NCBI GenBank assembly: GCA_947452905.1
Contig: CANGEP010000001.1
Location: 434,001-498,000 of the forward strand
Length of the DNA stretch: 64,000 nucleotides
Source: Bacteroidota bacterium
Lineage (GTDB): Bacteria > Bacteroidota > Bacteroidia > Chitinophagales > Chitinophagaceae
Reading direction: 5' to 3'
The number at the start of each line of letters is the position of its first letter. Positions within the stretch are counted from its first letter, which is position 1. Below, piece by piece: positions 37,019-45,608 of this stretch. Under the pieces are notes generated by a model, which saw nothing but the letters and a program-made list of their open reading frames with translations, had not been told where the DNA came from and made no database searches. A program made the translations under genes and the position numbers.

Positions 37019-39463
37019 TTACCCATTTTTTTTAACACGAGCATAAGTACTCATCATAAAACCAAGCGTCATAACAATAACACCAATCCACAACAGGTTA
37101 ATAAAAGGAAACTCATACACTTTGAGCGTAATTAAATTGGATAAAGTAGACGACTCCTTGATGCCAATTTGTAATATTCCCTTGGGCTGATCAACCACAT
37201 TACTAAAATTTAGAATTAAATTTTGTGCTCTGATAGTATCTGGAATCATCCTCATAGTCATCCCTGTTACAGAAATAGTAGGATGCGCTTCATAGGTTAA
37301 TCCAGTAGCACTATGCACTTTCATTTGCAACACTAACTCATTGGTTCCTGCTGCACGATTAGCATTCGGATTAATTAAAACTTTTTCCAACTTTACATAA
37401 CCATTACTATAAAAAACCGAATCCCCTACTTTTATTTTAGCAGGCTTAAATTGAACAGTATCTTCTTTTGAATGATCTTGAAACGAGGTCACATAAACGA
37501 AAATATCTTTATTCCAATAATGCTTGGAAGCTGGATTAGCCGAAAAGCCTTCCATCCCCTTATTGTTTTTTAACACATCTGGATATAAATAAAAACTATC
37601 CGAAGTTTTCTTTTCTTTAAACTTAAGTTCATAAAACTTTTTGTCTAAATTATCGATGGTATCTCTTTGATAAGTAACCATATACTTACCCATATCAGTA
37701 GTAATACTTTCAAATAAAGTTATATTCTCCATAGGATTACCCACCGGAGATTTTGCATTAGGATCTTTCTGAATAACATTTATACCTGTGGTATTCCAAC
37801 TTAATACAGTTTTGTTGGAAGAAGAAATTAAAATACCTACAAGTACTAATCCAAAACCAATATGACCAATACTTGCACCTGCCGATTTTGTTTTACCTTT
37901 TAAAGTTACTAACCAATAATAAGCATTGGATACTACTGTAAATACCGATGATACAGTGGCCACATATAAGGCAGCTAAAAATCCAATTCCTTTTTCGTTA
38001 TATACAATACCAACTAAAACAAAAATGATGGTGCTTATAATTGCGGTAATTAGGAATGGCCATCGTAATGACTTCCAAAAATTTTCACCAGGTGTTGACT
38101 TAAATTTTAAGTATTGACCCACAGCAGATAATACACCTATAATAATGGCAACAAAAACTTGCACTTGATTATGCGCGAAAGCAGGATCCTCGGGTGGTGC
38201 AATTTTTGTTCCAAAAATTTTATTAAATACAGGAATAGAAGTAATGGCAATAATTACGAGGGCAGATAAAAATAATACTAGCGACCCTACTAACATCCAA
38301 AACTCTCTACTATCAATAGACTCTTCTGTTGTAGGTTCCACCAGAGTTTTATATCTGAAAATAAATAAACTAAAGTAAGGCAATACAAAAATTAATAAGA
38401 ATGCCAATAATTGTGCATTCATCCCCAAATCGGTAAATGCATGAACTGACGTATCGCCTAAAATTCCACTTCTTGTTAAAAAAGTGGAATACACGACTAA
38501 TAAAAAACTAATCCCAAAAAATAAGTAAGTTGCTTTTAAGCTTCTGCCCGTTTTGCGATAAATAATGGCGGTATGAATGGCTGCTACCAATGTTAGCCAT
38601 GGAACTAAGGAGGCGTTTTCTACTGGATCCCATGCCCAATAACCTCCGAATGTTAAACTTTCATAAGCCCATGCAGCTCCCATCATAATTCCTAAACCTA
38701 AAATACCCGCTGAAAAAGTAGCCCATGGAAGTGCCGTTGTCATCCAATTATTATCTTTCTTTAATAAACCCACTACTGCAAAAGCAAATGGAATGGTAGT
38801 AGAGGCAAACCCTAAGAAAAGTATTGGTGGGTGAATGACCATCCAATAATTTTGCAATAAAGTGTTTAAACCGGTTCCGTCCTTTATAAGTTGTAAGTAA
38901 TCGGGTCTAGATAAAATAGGCCAATTCATTTCATGTCTCAACATGATAAATGGACTACTACCCACTTTAAAATTGAAAATATATAATCCTACTACCATAG
39001 TGGCCAAACAGAACTGTGTAAAACTTAACACCATTAAGACCCCATAGGATTGTTGCTTCCACTTATTGGAACGAGCCATTACTACTAAGCCTAAAATACA
39101 ATGCCAAAAGCTCCACAATAAAAAGCTTCCCTCTTGTCCTTCCCAAAAACAGCTTAGCAAATACTCTGTTGGCATATGCTTATCACTATGTGTATAGGCA
39201 TACTTATACTCAAACATATGATTGGAGATCACATAATATAAAATCAAAAAGCTAGCAAAAACAGCTACTGACTCTATTATAAAAGAAAGCTTGGCTAATT
39301 TATACCAATCCTTTTGTGTAGTTATTTCAGTCGCATAAAAAGCTTTAGCAAAAGCAAAAGTGGCTAATAAAGAAGCCACTAATGAAAGTATCGATAAAAA
39401 ATATCCTAATTGACCTGGTAATAAATGTTCTCCAATAAATTGGATAGAGGGTGCTGTATTCAT
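37019..39463 (-). CDS. ccmF: Heme lyase CcmF-type cytochrome c biogenesis protein
   Basis: This 814-residue polytopic membrane protein is of the CcmF/NrfE family. The heme-handling WWD motif is GGYWAWDPVENASLVPWL near residue 273, and conserved segments LLQNYWMVIHPPILFLG near 203 and STFLTRSGILGDTSVHAF near 325 flank it. About 15 transmembrane helices are followed by a periplasmic region of about 180 residues (570-780) and a last helix. It attaches heme to apocytochrome c in the system I pathway. ccmE is directly upstream (18 bases). No other ccm genes are in the window. Confidence 0.94.
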   Translation of the reverse strand: MNTAPSIQFIGEHLLPGQLGYFLSILSLVASLLATFAFAKAFYATEITTQKDWYKLAKLSFIIESVAVFASFLILYYVISNHMFEYKYAYTHSDKHMPTEYLLSCFWEGQEGSFLLWSFWHCILGLVVMARSNKWKQQSYGVLMVLSFTQFCLATMVVGLYIFNFKVGSSPFIMLRHEMNWPILSRPDYLQLIKDGTGLNTLLQNYWMVIHPPILFLGFASTTIPFAFAVVGLLKKDNNWMTTALPWATFSAGILGLGIMMGAAWAYESLTFGGYWAWDPVENASLVPWLTLVAAIHTAIIYRKTGRSLKATYLFFGISFLLVVYSTFLTRSGILGDTSVHAFTDLGMNAQLLAFLLIFVLPYFSLFIFRYKTLVEPTTEESIDSREFWMLVGSLVLFLSALVIIAITSIPVFNKIFGTKIAPPEDPAFAHNQVQVFVAIIIGVLSAVGQYLKFKSTPGENFWKSLRWPFLITAIISTIIFVLVGIVYNEKGIGFLAALYVATVSSVFTVVSNAYYWLVTLKGKTKSAGASIGHIGFGLVLVGILISSSNKTVLSWNTTGINVIQKDPNAKSPVGNPMENITLFESITTDMGKYMVTYQRDTIDNLDKKFYELKFKEKKTSDSFYLYPDVLKNNKGMEGFSANPASKHYWNKDIFVYVTSFQDHSKEDTVQFKPAKIKVGDSVFYSNGYVKLEKVLINPNANRAAGTNELVLQMKVHSATGLTYEAHPTISVTGMTMRMIPDTIRAQNLILNFSNVVDQPKGILQIGIKESSTLSNLITLKVYEFPFINLLWIGVIVMTLGFMMSTYARVKKNG

Positions 39464-39481
39464 TCAATAATTTGTAAATAA

Positions 39482-39892
39482 TTAATTAGAAAGGCTAGCG
39501 GGTTGTTCTCTCATCGCATTTGGATTATCCTTGTATTTGGAAGGACATTTTAATACAATTGCGGAACATTCAAAAACATCTCCTTGTACTTTTCCTTTTA
39601 AAACCAATCGCTCCGATTTTTCCATATCTGTTGGCATGGTATTGTGATACACTACGCCAATTTTTCCCCCTAAACTATCTTGCACATTAAACTTTAATAG
39701 ATTCGGGTTTTTTACAGGGTCGTACACAACCGGCTGCGATTTATCCATTTTAACAATCAAATTCACGAATTTGCCTGGTTTTTGCTTTGCTGAACCAACT
39801 GTTTCATAACTACTTAAATCCCCTGTATAGCTTATTAACACTACAATTGCAGCAGCAATTAATACCAATAAAAAGATATGTGTTTTCTTCAT
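39482..39892 (-). CDS. ccmE: Cytochrome c maturation heme chaperone CcmE (CxxxY variant)
   Basis: CcmE is a periplasmic heme chaperone anchored by one N-terminal helix (residues 5-24). The OB-fold core is recognisable: KPGKFVNLIVKMDKSQPVVYD, LKFNVQDSLGGKIGVVYHNTMPTDM and ERLVLKGKVQGDVFECSAIVLKCPSKY. Most bacterial CcmE proteins bind heme with a His in an HxxxY motif. Here the equivalent position reads CPSKY, the Cys-type CxxxY motif known from some archaea and Desulfovibrio. The 136-residue length is slightly short but typical for this lineage. It sits upstream of ccmF. Confidence 0.92.
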   Translation of the reverse strand: MKKTHIFLLVLIAAAIVVLISYTGDLSSYETVGSAKQKPGKFVNLIVKMDKSQPVVYDPVKNPNLLKFNVQDSLGGKIGVVYHNTMPTDMEKSERLVLKGKVQGDVFECSAIVLKCPSKYKDNPNAMREQPASLSN

Positions 39893-39896
39893 TGGG

Positions 39897-39904
39897 CAAA
39901 GTTA
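39897..39904 (-). promoter_or_regulatory. Candidate -7 element of ccmE, almost leaderless
   Basis: TAACTTTG on the minus strand is a full match to TAnnTTTG and is followed by CCCA and the ccmE ATG. A TTTG lies 22 bases upstream. Use of this box would give a leaderless or nearly leaderless transcript. Confidence 0.4.
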
Positions 39905-39956
39905 ACCAAATGGCCTTAAATTGCATCAAATTTTATCCATCTCCAAACAATCTCTT

Positions 39957-40505
39957 ATGCGTGTTTTTGATTATATAATTGTTTGCAAAACCTCCGATTT
40001 TAAGCGAGTAGATCGTATCAGCCAATTTATGTTATTACTTACCATTATTGGGCTAAGCTTTGGCATTTATAAAGGCTTTTTTGCCAAACCTACTTTGATT
40101 ATTGCTATCATAAGCGCTGTCCTATCTTGGACCCTATTTTGCATTTATCAACAAAAAAAGGGAGGGCAGCCTTATTATCGTTTAGGTTTGCTTTTTGCTT
40201 CTTGGGGTTGGTTTTTAATGCCCAAAGCCTTATTGATTGCAGGGGTTTACTTAATTGCAGCGCTTTTTGAAAGACAAGTTAAATTCCCCTATGAAATAGC
40301 ATTTGATACAGAGGGCATAGTCATCAATACTTTTCCCAAAAAACACTACCCTTGGTCGGCCATCCAAAATGCAATTATTAAAGATGATATTATTACTATC
40401 GACTTTAATAATAATCGACTTATTCAAAAAGAAATTAACGAACCAGTTACAGAAACAATTTCTGCTGAATTTAACACCTTCTGTTCTCAGCAAATTAACC
40501 ACTAA
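39957..40505 (+). CDS. Small membrane protein of unknown function (PH-like C-terminal part)
   Basis: This 182-residue protein has hydrophobic segments at about residues 22-38, 44-62 and 75-100. A soluble C-terminal half follows (YEIAFDTEGIVINTFPKKHYPWSAIQNAIIKDDIITIDFNNNRLIQKEI), which looks like a small bacterial PH/YcxB-type beta domain. I use the ATG at 39957, since the ORF-track start at 39921 adds 12 residues overlapping the ccmE promoter region. It precedes the radical SAM gene by 16 bases. No function can be assigned. Confidence 0.65.
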   Translation: MRVFDYIIVCKTSDFKRVDRISQFMLLLTIIGLSFGIYKGFFAKPTLIIAIISAVLSWTLFCIYQQKKGGQPYYRLGLLFASWGWFLMPKALLIAGVYLIAALFERQVKFPYEIAFDTEGIVINTFPKKHYPWSAIQNAIIKDDIITIDFNNNRLIQKEINEPVTETISAEFNTFCSQQINH

Positions 40506-40509
40506 TTGA

Positions 40510-40517
40510 TATCTTTA
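40510..40517 (+). promoter_or_regulatory. Candidate -7 element of the radical SAM gene, almost leaderless
   Basis: TATCTTTA (7 of 8 matches to TAnnTTTG) is followed by CCCT and the ATG at 40522, the same 4-base geometry as at rlmH and ccmE. The gene could also be read from the upstream gene. Confidence 0.3.
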
Positions 40518-40521
40518 CCCT

Positions 40522-41826
40522 ATGTCATTATCTGAATCTCCTTATTTACTATATTCTGATGGCGAAGGCCAAATATTTGAAGATACTAGTTTGTATACCG
40601 CCGGACGTGCAGGATGGGACGCCTATCCTATTGATGTAGAGGATTGGATTGAACTTCCCAACGGAGGTAATTTATACGAGTTACCCGGACGAAGAGGTAT
40701 TGGTATTGATGTAGAAACAGGTGAAATGAGACTTTGTGAATTAGGTTGGGCAGTTGCGGCATTTATTCCTCCAGCACACACAGGTTTATATGTGGCCGCC
40801 TATGAAACCCTAGATAAGGATGCCCCAACCTTACCCTTATTTTGTTACACTGCTGTTGGTTGGAGAGAGGGTAAAAATTATGTGCCCGCAGTAAGAATTG
40901 AACAAGATATAAGACAAGACTGTGAAGGATATGATCAGGAAATTATTGACAATGGAACTCAGCAATTATTGAGTCAGTATAGCCAAAACAGATTGGTAAA
41001 ACATTTGATGGAAAATTGCTGCCAAACCTATACCTGCCCAGCTGCAAGGAATTTAGCCATGGGAAGATGGGAATGTCCCATCCCTATCTCACCTGCTTGT
41101 AATGCTAATTGTATTGGGTGTATTTCATTTCAACCTCAAGAAGAAGAAATTATCTCCACACAAGATCGTCTTACTTTTAAACCACTTGCGGAAGAAGTGG
41201 TAGAATATACAGTTCCCCACTTAATGAATGCCCCTTTCCCTATTGTGAGTTTTGGGCAAGGTTGTGAAGGAGAACCTTTATTAATGTGGGAGACCATTAA
41301 AGAGTCAATCATCGAAATTCGAAAGCATACCGATAAAGGAAGTATCAATATAAATTCAAATGGCTCTAATCCAAAAGCAGTTGCAGAATTAGCTGCAGTA
41401 GGATTAGATAGTATTCGTGTAAGTATGAACTCGGCACGTGAACATATTTATAATGCCTATTATCGACCTAACAATTATACATTCGCTGATATTAAAGAAA
41501 GTATTCGTGTGATGTCTGCTGCTGGCAAATGGACAAGTATTAATTATTTTGTTTTCCCTGGCATGACAGATAGTGTTGAAGAATATGAGGCGCTTAGACA
41601 ATTGATAAAAGAAACAGGTTTAAAAATGATTCAATGGAGAAATTTTAATATTGACCCTGATTGGTACCTTGGAAAAATTGGCGCTACAGAACAATGTGAA
41701 ATAATGGGGCTTAAACAAATGATGGAATTAATTAAAGAAGAATTTCCTGATTTAAAATTTGGTTATTTTAACCCACCTATTGAAAGAATCAAAGGTGATT
41801 TTGATAAAAACTTTGCGCACCATTGA
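40522..41826 (+). CDS. Uncharacterised radical SAM protein
   Basis: This 434-residue protein has the radical SAM cluster motif CNANCIGC (CxxxCxxC) near residue 193, placed in the middle of the chain. Typical barrel segments follow: FGQGCEGEPLL, INSNGSNPKAVAELAAVGLDSIRVSMNSA, and INYFVFPGMTDSVEEYEAL. The first 185 residues form a separate beta-rich domain (DGEGQIFEDTSLYTAGRAG, LPGRRGIGID) ending in additional cysteines (NCCQTYTCPAARN and WECPIP) that could bind a second metal site. Overall shape is like peptide-modifying or anaerobic-activase enzymes, but I cannot name the substrate. Its stop overlaps the possible TTG start of the EamA gene. Confidence 0.85.
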   Translation: MSLSESPYLLYSDGEGQIFEDTSLYTAGRAGWDAYPIDVEDWIELPNGGNLYELPGRRGIGIDVETGEMRLCELGWAVAAFIPPAHTGLYVAAYETLDKDAPTLPLFCYTAVGWREGKNYVPAVRIEQDIRQDCEGYDQEIIDNGTQQLLSQYSQNRLVKHLMENCCQTYTCPAARNLAMGRWECPIPISPACNANCIGCISFQPQEEEIISTQDRLTFKPLAEEVVEYTVPHLMNAPFPIVSFGQGCEGEPLLMWETIKESIIEIRKHTDKGSININSNGSNPKAVAELAAVGLDSIRVSMNSAREHIYNAYYRPNNYTFADIKESIRVMSAAGKWTSINYFVFPGMTDSVEEYEALRQLIKETGLKMIQWRNFNIDPDWYLGKIGATEQCEIMGLKQMMELIKEEFPDLKFGYFNPPIERIKGDFDKNFAHH

Positions 41827-42728
41827 GAAAGCAAAATCAAATGGGTGCCATCATGGCAATTACCGCAACTATAATTTGGTCTGGTAATTTTATAGTTTCT
41901 CGTTATGCAATTCATTTAATTGGCCCTATAAGCTTAGCTTTTTTTAGATGGTCTGTGGCTATGATATGCATGTTCCCTTTTGCTTATGGTCAACTAAAAA
42001 AAGAGCTTCCCCTATTTAAACAAAATAAAGTTTACTTTTTTTGGATGGGACTTATTGGATTTGCTATTTATAATACTTTAATATATACAGCAGGACATTA
42101 TACTACCGCTATTAATTTAGCACTGATTGGATCAACGGTGCATCCTGTGGTGGCAGCTTTACTAGGTGCAGTTTTTGTACAGGAAAAATTACATTGGAAA
42201 AATACTACTGGAATTTTACTCTGTATAGCTGGAACGGTTTTTTTAATCACCAAGGGTGACATTATGAACATTATTCATTTTCGTTTTTCAACGGGCGATT
42301 TATGGATGGTAGGTGCTGGTATTTGCTTTGGAACTTATAATGTTTTTGTAAGAAAAAAACCACAAGGGATTTCAAATAGTAGTTTTTTACTTGTTTTGTT
42401 TAGCTTAGGTTCATTCATGTTATTACCCGCTGCCATTATCGAGATGAAATACTTTCAACCAGTGGTAATGGATACAAAATTACTATGGATAATTCTCTAT
42501 CTAGGTATTGCTAATAGTACCATTGCATACTCTATATGGAATATGGCCATACATAAATTAGGCGCAGGAAAAACGGCTCTATTTGCCACCTTACTTCCTT
42601 TAATTAGTTCATTTGAAGCAGTAATACTTTTGGGTGAAACCTTTAACAATGCTCAAATTACTAGTGGTTTAATAATCATCACTGGCATAGTCATAAATAC
42701 GTGGCCTTCTAAAACTAGTAATGCTTGA
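41823..42728 (+). CDS. EamA-family (DMT superfamily) transporter
   Basis: This is a 10-TM drug/metabolite transporter of 301 residues with two EamA repeats. The first starts AITATIIWSGNFIVSRYAI, and the second FSTGDLWMVGAGICFGTYNVFVRKK near residue 154. The conserved end of the repeat is seen as NSTIAYSIWNMAIHKLGAGKTALFATLLPLISSFEAVILLGE. Such proteins export small metabolites or amino acids; the substrate is unknown. The track start is a TTG overlapping the radical SAM stop as TTGA. An ATG at 41841, 18 bases later, is an alternative. The identical TTGA overlap at the next junction supports the TTG. Confidence 0.88.
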   Translation: MRKQNQMGAIMAITATIIWSGNFIVSRYAIHLIGPISLAFFRWSVAMICMFPFAYGQLKKELPLFKQNKVYFFWMGLIGFAIYNTLIYTAGHYTTAINLALIGSTVHPVVAALLGAVFVQEKLHWKNTTGILLCIAGTVFLITKGDIMNIIHFRFSTGDLWMVGAGICFGTYNVFVRKKPQGISNSSFLLVLFSLGSFMLLPAAIIEMKYFQPVVMDTKLLWIILYLGIANSTIAYSIWNMAIHKLGAGKTALFATLLPLISSFEAVILLGETFNNAQITSGLIIITGIVINTWPSKTSNA

Positions 42729-43486
42729 CAACTACCCTCCTCCTTCTTTGTGGTATCGCTTTTTTAGCGGGATTTGTAGACGCCATTGTGGGTGGTGGTG
42801 GATTAATTCAAACTCCAGCAGGATTAATAATGTTCCCTAATGAGCCTGTGGCAAGGGTAATTGGATCATTAAAAGTTCCTTCTTTTACAGGTACTTTTTT
42901 TGCTGCTGCTGCTTATTTAAAAAAAGTAAAAATTCCCTTCGCAAGACTATTAGCCTTTACTACAATAGCATTTATAGCAGCTTTTATAGGTTCTTTTTTG
43001 CTAACTAAAATGAGCAACCATTTTATGAAACCCATCATCTTTGGTGTTTTAGTTATCATCGCTATCTACACTTATTCAAAAAAAGAATTGGGGCAACAAT
43101 TAAAAATAACTGCCTTAGATTTTCCTATTTATAAAGGACTTCTAATTTGTTTAGTGCTTGGTTTTTATGATGGGTTCATAGGCCCAGGAGCAGGGTCTTT
43201 GTTAGTACTTGCCTTTATTAGCAGCTTAGGGTTTGATTTCATGCAAGCCAATGCACATGCTAAAGTGGTAAATCTTGCTACTAATTTAGGATCAATATTA
43301 TTATTTACTTTAAAAGGGTCTATTCTTTGGAGTATCGCCTTACCCATGGCAGTCTGTAATGCCTTAGGTGGATATTTAGGATCCAAACTAGCTATTAAAA
43401 AAGGAAACCAATTTATTAGAATTTTCTTTTTAATTGTCATTATTGCCACTTTATGCAGATTGGGATATGATGTATTTTTGCATTAA
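42725..43486 (+). CDS. TSUP-family (TauE/SafE) membrane transporter
   Basis: This is a 253-residue membrane protein with 7-8 transmembrane helices. The two TSUP repeats show AGFVDAIVGGGGLIQTPAG near residue 15 and LGFYDGFIGPGAGSLLVLAF near residue 143. The family exports sulfite, organosulfonates or other small anions. The start is a TTG that overlaps the EamA stop as TTGA; no in-frame ATG lies near enough to keep the first helix. This suggests translational coupling with the EamA gene. The substrate is unknown. Confidence 0.92.
   Translation: MTTTLLLLCGIAFLAGFVDAIVGGGGLIQTPAGLIMFPNEPVARVIGSLKVPSFTGTFFAAAAYLKKVKIPFARLLAFTTIAFIAAFIGSFLLTKMSNHFMKPIIFGVLVIIAIYTYSKKELGQQLKITALDFPIYKGLLICLVLGFYDGFIGPGAGSLLVLAFISSLGFDFMQANAHAKVVNLATNLGSILLFTLKGSILWSIALPMAVCNALGGYLGSKLAIKKGNQFIRIFFLIVIIATLCRLGYDVFLH
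43473..43480 (+). promoter_or_regulatory. Candidate -7 element for the TonB-like gene, inside the TSUP 3' end
   Basis: TATTTTTG is a full match to TAnnTTTG, ending 15 bases before the ATG at 43496. It overlaps the last codons of the TSUP gene, so the TonB-like gene may have its own promoter. Confidence 0.35.
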
Positions 43487-43495
43487 TTTTAAGGT

Positions 43496-44278
43496 ATGCA
43501 ACTAAGCTTCGAAAGACAAAAAAATATTAAGGCCAGCATTTACACTATAATCATATGTGTAATAATGTCTTTGTTATTTGTTGTCTTAAAGTGGAAACAA
43601 ACGCCTCCTTTAATTGCGCCTCCTGAACCTTCCTATATGGAAGTGAACTTAGGTAATTCAGAAACGGGTGCAGGGCAAATACCTCCATTATCCAAAGAAG
43701 CCCCCGCCCCTGAAGTAGGTGCTAGCAAACAAAGTAAAGCAAGTGCCTCTGAAAAAGGAATTAAATTAAACGCAGCAAATGCCTCTGAAGCAGACGAAGC
43801 CATTAAAACTTCAAAAGCAAAAAATAAAACCAAAAATATTCCTGTACCACCAAAATTAAAAGCAAAGGCATTGATGGGGAAATACGCAGGTGGTAATGGC
43901 AAAGGAGGTAATAATCAGGATAGTTATAACAATGTAAAAGACCAAGGTATTGCAGGGGGCAAAGGCGATCAAGGAGTAGCAAACGGATCTATCAACGGAA
44001 AATCATACACAGGTACAGCAGGACCATTTGTAACCAAAGGTGATCGTCATGTGACAAAAGCCTATTCATTTAACGGTGATGTAGAGCCAGCAACTATTTA
44101 TGCAGAAATTGCAGTAAATACTGCTGGTGTAGGAAAATTTATACAAATTGCTAGGGGTTCCTCCTCTAATGATGCCAAATACAAAAGAGCTATTGTTGAA
44201 TATTTAACAAAGATCAGTTTTAATGTAGCCGATCATGAATCTACAGTTACAGTAAAGTTTAAGTTCGAAAACCAATAA
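43496..44278 (+). CDS. TonB-like energy transducer protein
   Basis: This 260-residue protein is anchored by a single N-terminal helix (about residues 14-32, SIYTIIICVIMSLLFVVLKW). A long Ala/Lys/Gly/Asn-rich periplasmic linker (about 45-190, with a GGNGKGGNN segment) follows. The C-terminal alpha/beta part (EPATIYAEIAVNTAGVGKFIQIARGSS...YKRAIVEYLTKISFN) resembles the TonB/TolA C-terminal domain. It would link an ExbB/ExbD motor to outer membrane receptors, but no exbB or exbD gene is next to it in this window. The TonB call is moderate; TolA-like is the alternative. Confidence 0.6.
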   Translation: MQLSFERQKNIKASIYTIIICVIMSLLFVVLKWKQTPPLIAPPEPSYMEVNLGNSETGAGQIPPLSKEAPAPEVGASKQSKASASEKGIKLNAANASEADEAIKTSKAKNKTKNIPVPPKLKAKALMGKYAGGNGKGGNNQDSYNNVKDQGIAGGKGDQGVANGSINGKSYTGTAGPFVTKGDRHVTKAYSFNGDVEPATIYAEIAVNTAGVGKFIQIARGSSSNDAKYKRAIVEYLTKISFNVADHESTVTVKFKFENQ

Positions 44279-44294
44279 TTGACAATTAATATTT

Positions 44295-45608
44295 ATGTCC
44301 TATCAAGACACCATAGACTACCTCTATAGTCGTTTACCAATGTTTAGTCGTATAGGAGCTGCTGCCATAAAAAACAATTTAGACAATACCCTTTCCATTT
44401 GCGAATTCTTAGGTAACCCAGAAAAAAAATTTAAAACAATTCATATTGCCGGAACAAATGGTAAAGGATCTACTAGTCATATGTTAGCTTCCATTTTTCA
44501 GGAAGCAGGTTACAAAACAGGTTTATATACTTCGCCGCATTTATATGATTTTAGAGAACGTATAAAAGTGAATGGACAAATGTGTTCACAAGATTTTGTA
44601 ATCGAATTCACTAACCGACTTAAAAAAAAGATTGACGAAATTGATCCTTCTTTTTTTGAACTTACTGTAGGCATGGCAATTGAATACTTTGCTCAACAAA
44701 AATGCGATATCGCCATTATTGAAACAGGCTTAGGTGGCCGCTTAGATAGTACCAATGTCATTAGTCCTGAGCTAAGCATCATTACTAATATTGGCTGGGA
44801 CCATATGGCTTTACTGGGTAGTACACTTGCTGAGATAGCCGGGGAAAAAGCGGGTATTATTAAAACAGATACTCCAATTATTATTGGAGAAGCCTTAGAG
44901 GAAACTAAACCCATTTTTAATAACAAAGCAAAAGAGCAAAATGCTTCACTTTATTTTGCCGAAGAGTATTTGGATAATATTAGTTTCCAAAATAATTGGC
45001 AAACAGCTCAATTTGAATTTGTACAAAAAAAGATTCATTTACTAGATGCCCCCATTTTTACTAAAACTTTTACTATCGAATCGGATTTGCCTGGCAAATA
45101 CCAAGCTAAAAATTTGAAATCGGTTTTAGTGGCTACTCAATTGCTTTCAGATATGGGATGGAAATTAAAGTCGGCCCAAATTAAAAAAGGCATTTTACAA
45201 ACTAAAGCCAACACTGGACTCATGGGCAGATGGGAAACCCTTTCACAAAATCCAAGAGTTGTTTTAGATGTAGCGCATAATGAACATGGTATTAAAGCCA
45301 TGTTGGATCAATTGTCAAGTATGTCCTATGAAGCACTTCATATAATCACTGGCATGGTAAAAGACAAAGACGTTGATGCTGTATTAACATTACTTCCTAC
45401 AAAAGCACAGTATTATTTTACACAGTCACATATACCTAGAGCCTTAGCTGCAAGTGAGCTACAACTAAAAGCTGAAAAATTTGGATTAGAAGGTAATCTT
45501 TTTGAAAATGTAAATGACGCTATAGAAGTGGCCAAAAAAAATGCCAATAACAAAGATTTAATTCTTGTCATTGGCAGTGTATTTTTAGTGGCAGAGGTAA
45601 AAAGATAA
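44295..45608 (+). CDS. folC: Bifunctional folylpolyglutamate synthase / dihydrofolate synthase
   Basis: This is a Mur ligase-family enzyme of 437 residues that adds glutamate to dihydropteroate and folates. The P-loop IAGTNGKGSTSHMLASI is near residue 51, TGLYTSPHLYDFRERI near 75, and IETGLGGRLDSTNVISPELSIITNIGWDHM near 141. GRWETLSQNPRVVLDVAHNEHG near 310 is a clear FolC signature. It is 16 bases downstream of the TonB-like gene and converges with the DinB-family gene, with no space between the stops. Confidence 0.96.
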   Translation: MSYQDTIDYLYSRLPMFSRIGAAAIKNNLDNTLSICEFLGNPEKKFKTIHIAGTNGKGSTSHMLASIFQEAGYKTGLYTSPHLYDFRERIKVNGQMCSQDFVIEFTNRLKKKIDEIDPSFFELTVGMAIEYFAQQKCDIAIIETGLGGRLDSTNVISPELSIITNIGWDHMALLGSTLAEIAGEKAGIIKTDTPIIIGEALEETKPIFNNKAKEQNASLYFAEEYLDNISFQNNWQTAQFEFVQKKIHLLDAPIFTKTFTIESDLPGKYQAKNLKSVLVATQLLSDMGWKLKSAQIKKGILQTKANTGLMGRWETLSQNPRVVLDVAHNEHGIKAMLDQLSSMSYEALHIITGMVKDKDVDAVLTLLPTKAQYYFTQSHIPRALAASELQLKAEKFGLEGNLFENVNDAIEVAKKNANNKDLILVIGSVFLVAEVKR

